A stretch of 51,145 bases of DNA from Ardenticatena sp. Lineage in GTDB: Bacteria; Chloroflexota; Anaerolineae; Ardenticatenales; Ardenticatenaceae. Made by a program: the position numbers and the translations under genes. Below the pieces are notes generated by a model. The model was not told the DNA's origin, made no database searches, and worked only from the letters and a program-made list of their open reading frames with translations. The stretch is from contig WFOS01000093.1 of the NCBI GenBank assembly GCA_015487975.1, positions 1 to 51,145 on the forward strand, written 5' to 3'. Each line of letters begins with the position of its first letter. Position 1 is the first letter of the stretch. Shown here piece after piece: positions 50,956 to 51,145 of the stretch.

Positions 50956-51145
50956 TTACGTAGCCCATACGTACGGTCGAAGCGGAGGCTGCGTGACGAG
51001 CCCAGAAGAGCGAAAACGACGCAGATGCCGCTTCAAAGCGAAAACCGCCTCCTCCAACGCGCTTTTTTGCTTTTTCCTCCGCTGTTCGACCTGGGTGGTG
51101 GCCGAACGTGGACGTACATCGCTCCCGGGCCGCGCGTGCCGATAA
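50956..51145 (-). CDS. 3' end of an unidentified gene, cut by the window edge
   Basis: An open frame of 62 codons enters from the right and stops at 50956-50958. The visible sequence is basic (EQRRKKQKSALEEAVFALKRHLRRF) and ends PPLRPYVWAT. I do not recognise a family. It ends 81 bp before ribH on the same strand. Another frame is also open over part of this stretch, so the coding call is tentative. Confidence 0.35.
   Translation of the reverse strand, partial: YRHARPGSDVRPRSATTQVEQRRKKQKSALEEAVFALKRHLRRFRSSGLVTQPPLRPYVWAT

Noticed and set aside
50875..51145. FMN riboswitch upstream of ribH
   Set aside because: No RFN-element conserved blocks were seen, and the stretch is partly the end of another open frame.

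Overview
The window is a chromosomal segment, probably from a thermophilic or moderately thermophilic member of the Chloroflexota; Ardenticatena-like is my best guess. This rests on the mix of genes: a complete nuoA-N cluster beside a Rieske/cytochrome b/dihaem c operon, a NuoBCD fusion, a DtxR/FeoA regulator, an M32 carboxypeptidase, PdxST and nickel-pincer (lar) genes. I have made no database comparison. Coding density is high, most genes start at ATG, and -35/-10 pairs of the sigma-70 type are easy to find.

Layout. 1-1205: one end of an ISKra4-like insertion sequence whose transposase frame is broken at a C/T homopolymer. 1258-3542 (-): a calcineurin-fold protein lacking metal ligands and the Mg2+ transporter MgtE, which has a long structured leader ending in a terminator. 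3968-9094 (+): larB, larE, a small membrane protein, larC, yraN, a hypothetical gene and miaA, tightly packed; larB appears to have a leaderless transcript. 9024-9758 (-): an OmpR-type regulator with a degenerate receiver. 10099-13665 (+): a DppB-DppC-M28 fusion of 1188 residues. 13796-17697 (+): M32 carboxypeptidase, TatD-like hydrolase, pdxS and pdxT. 17765-20203 (-): metA and metY behind a very short transcription attenuator. 20744-21784: a VapBC-type pair lying between two 79-bp direct repeats. 22021-23019: a NYN-domain protein. 23446-24639: a thiolase.

24702-47947 (-) is one long respiratory region. It reads, in transcription order: Rieske protein, cytochrome b, dihaem cytochrome c, a NuoB-C-D triple fusion, a second NuoI, a hairpin terminator, then nuoA B C D E F G H I J K L M, an inserted two-gene unit (AAA ATPase plus a small protein with a D...ExK nuclease-like motif), and nuoN. 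The complete complex I would pass electrons from NADH to (mena)quinone, and the bc-type complex would oxidise the quinol. The extra BCD+I set has no partner membrane or NADH-input subunits in the window and could form an alternative Q-module. 48277-50874 (-): citrate synthase, a DtxR/MntR-family repressor with a candidate autoregulatory operator, and ribH. The window ends in the 3' part of an unidentified gene on the minus strand.

The most unusual items are the permease-permease-peptidase fusion with a dismantled zinc site, the ATPase/nuclease-like pair inside the nuo operon, the NuoBCD fusion with a Trp at the quinone-site Tyr position, and the two transcription-attenuation leaders in front of mgtE and metA. 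No tRNA, rRNA or CRISPR array was seen.
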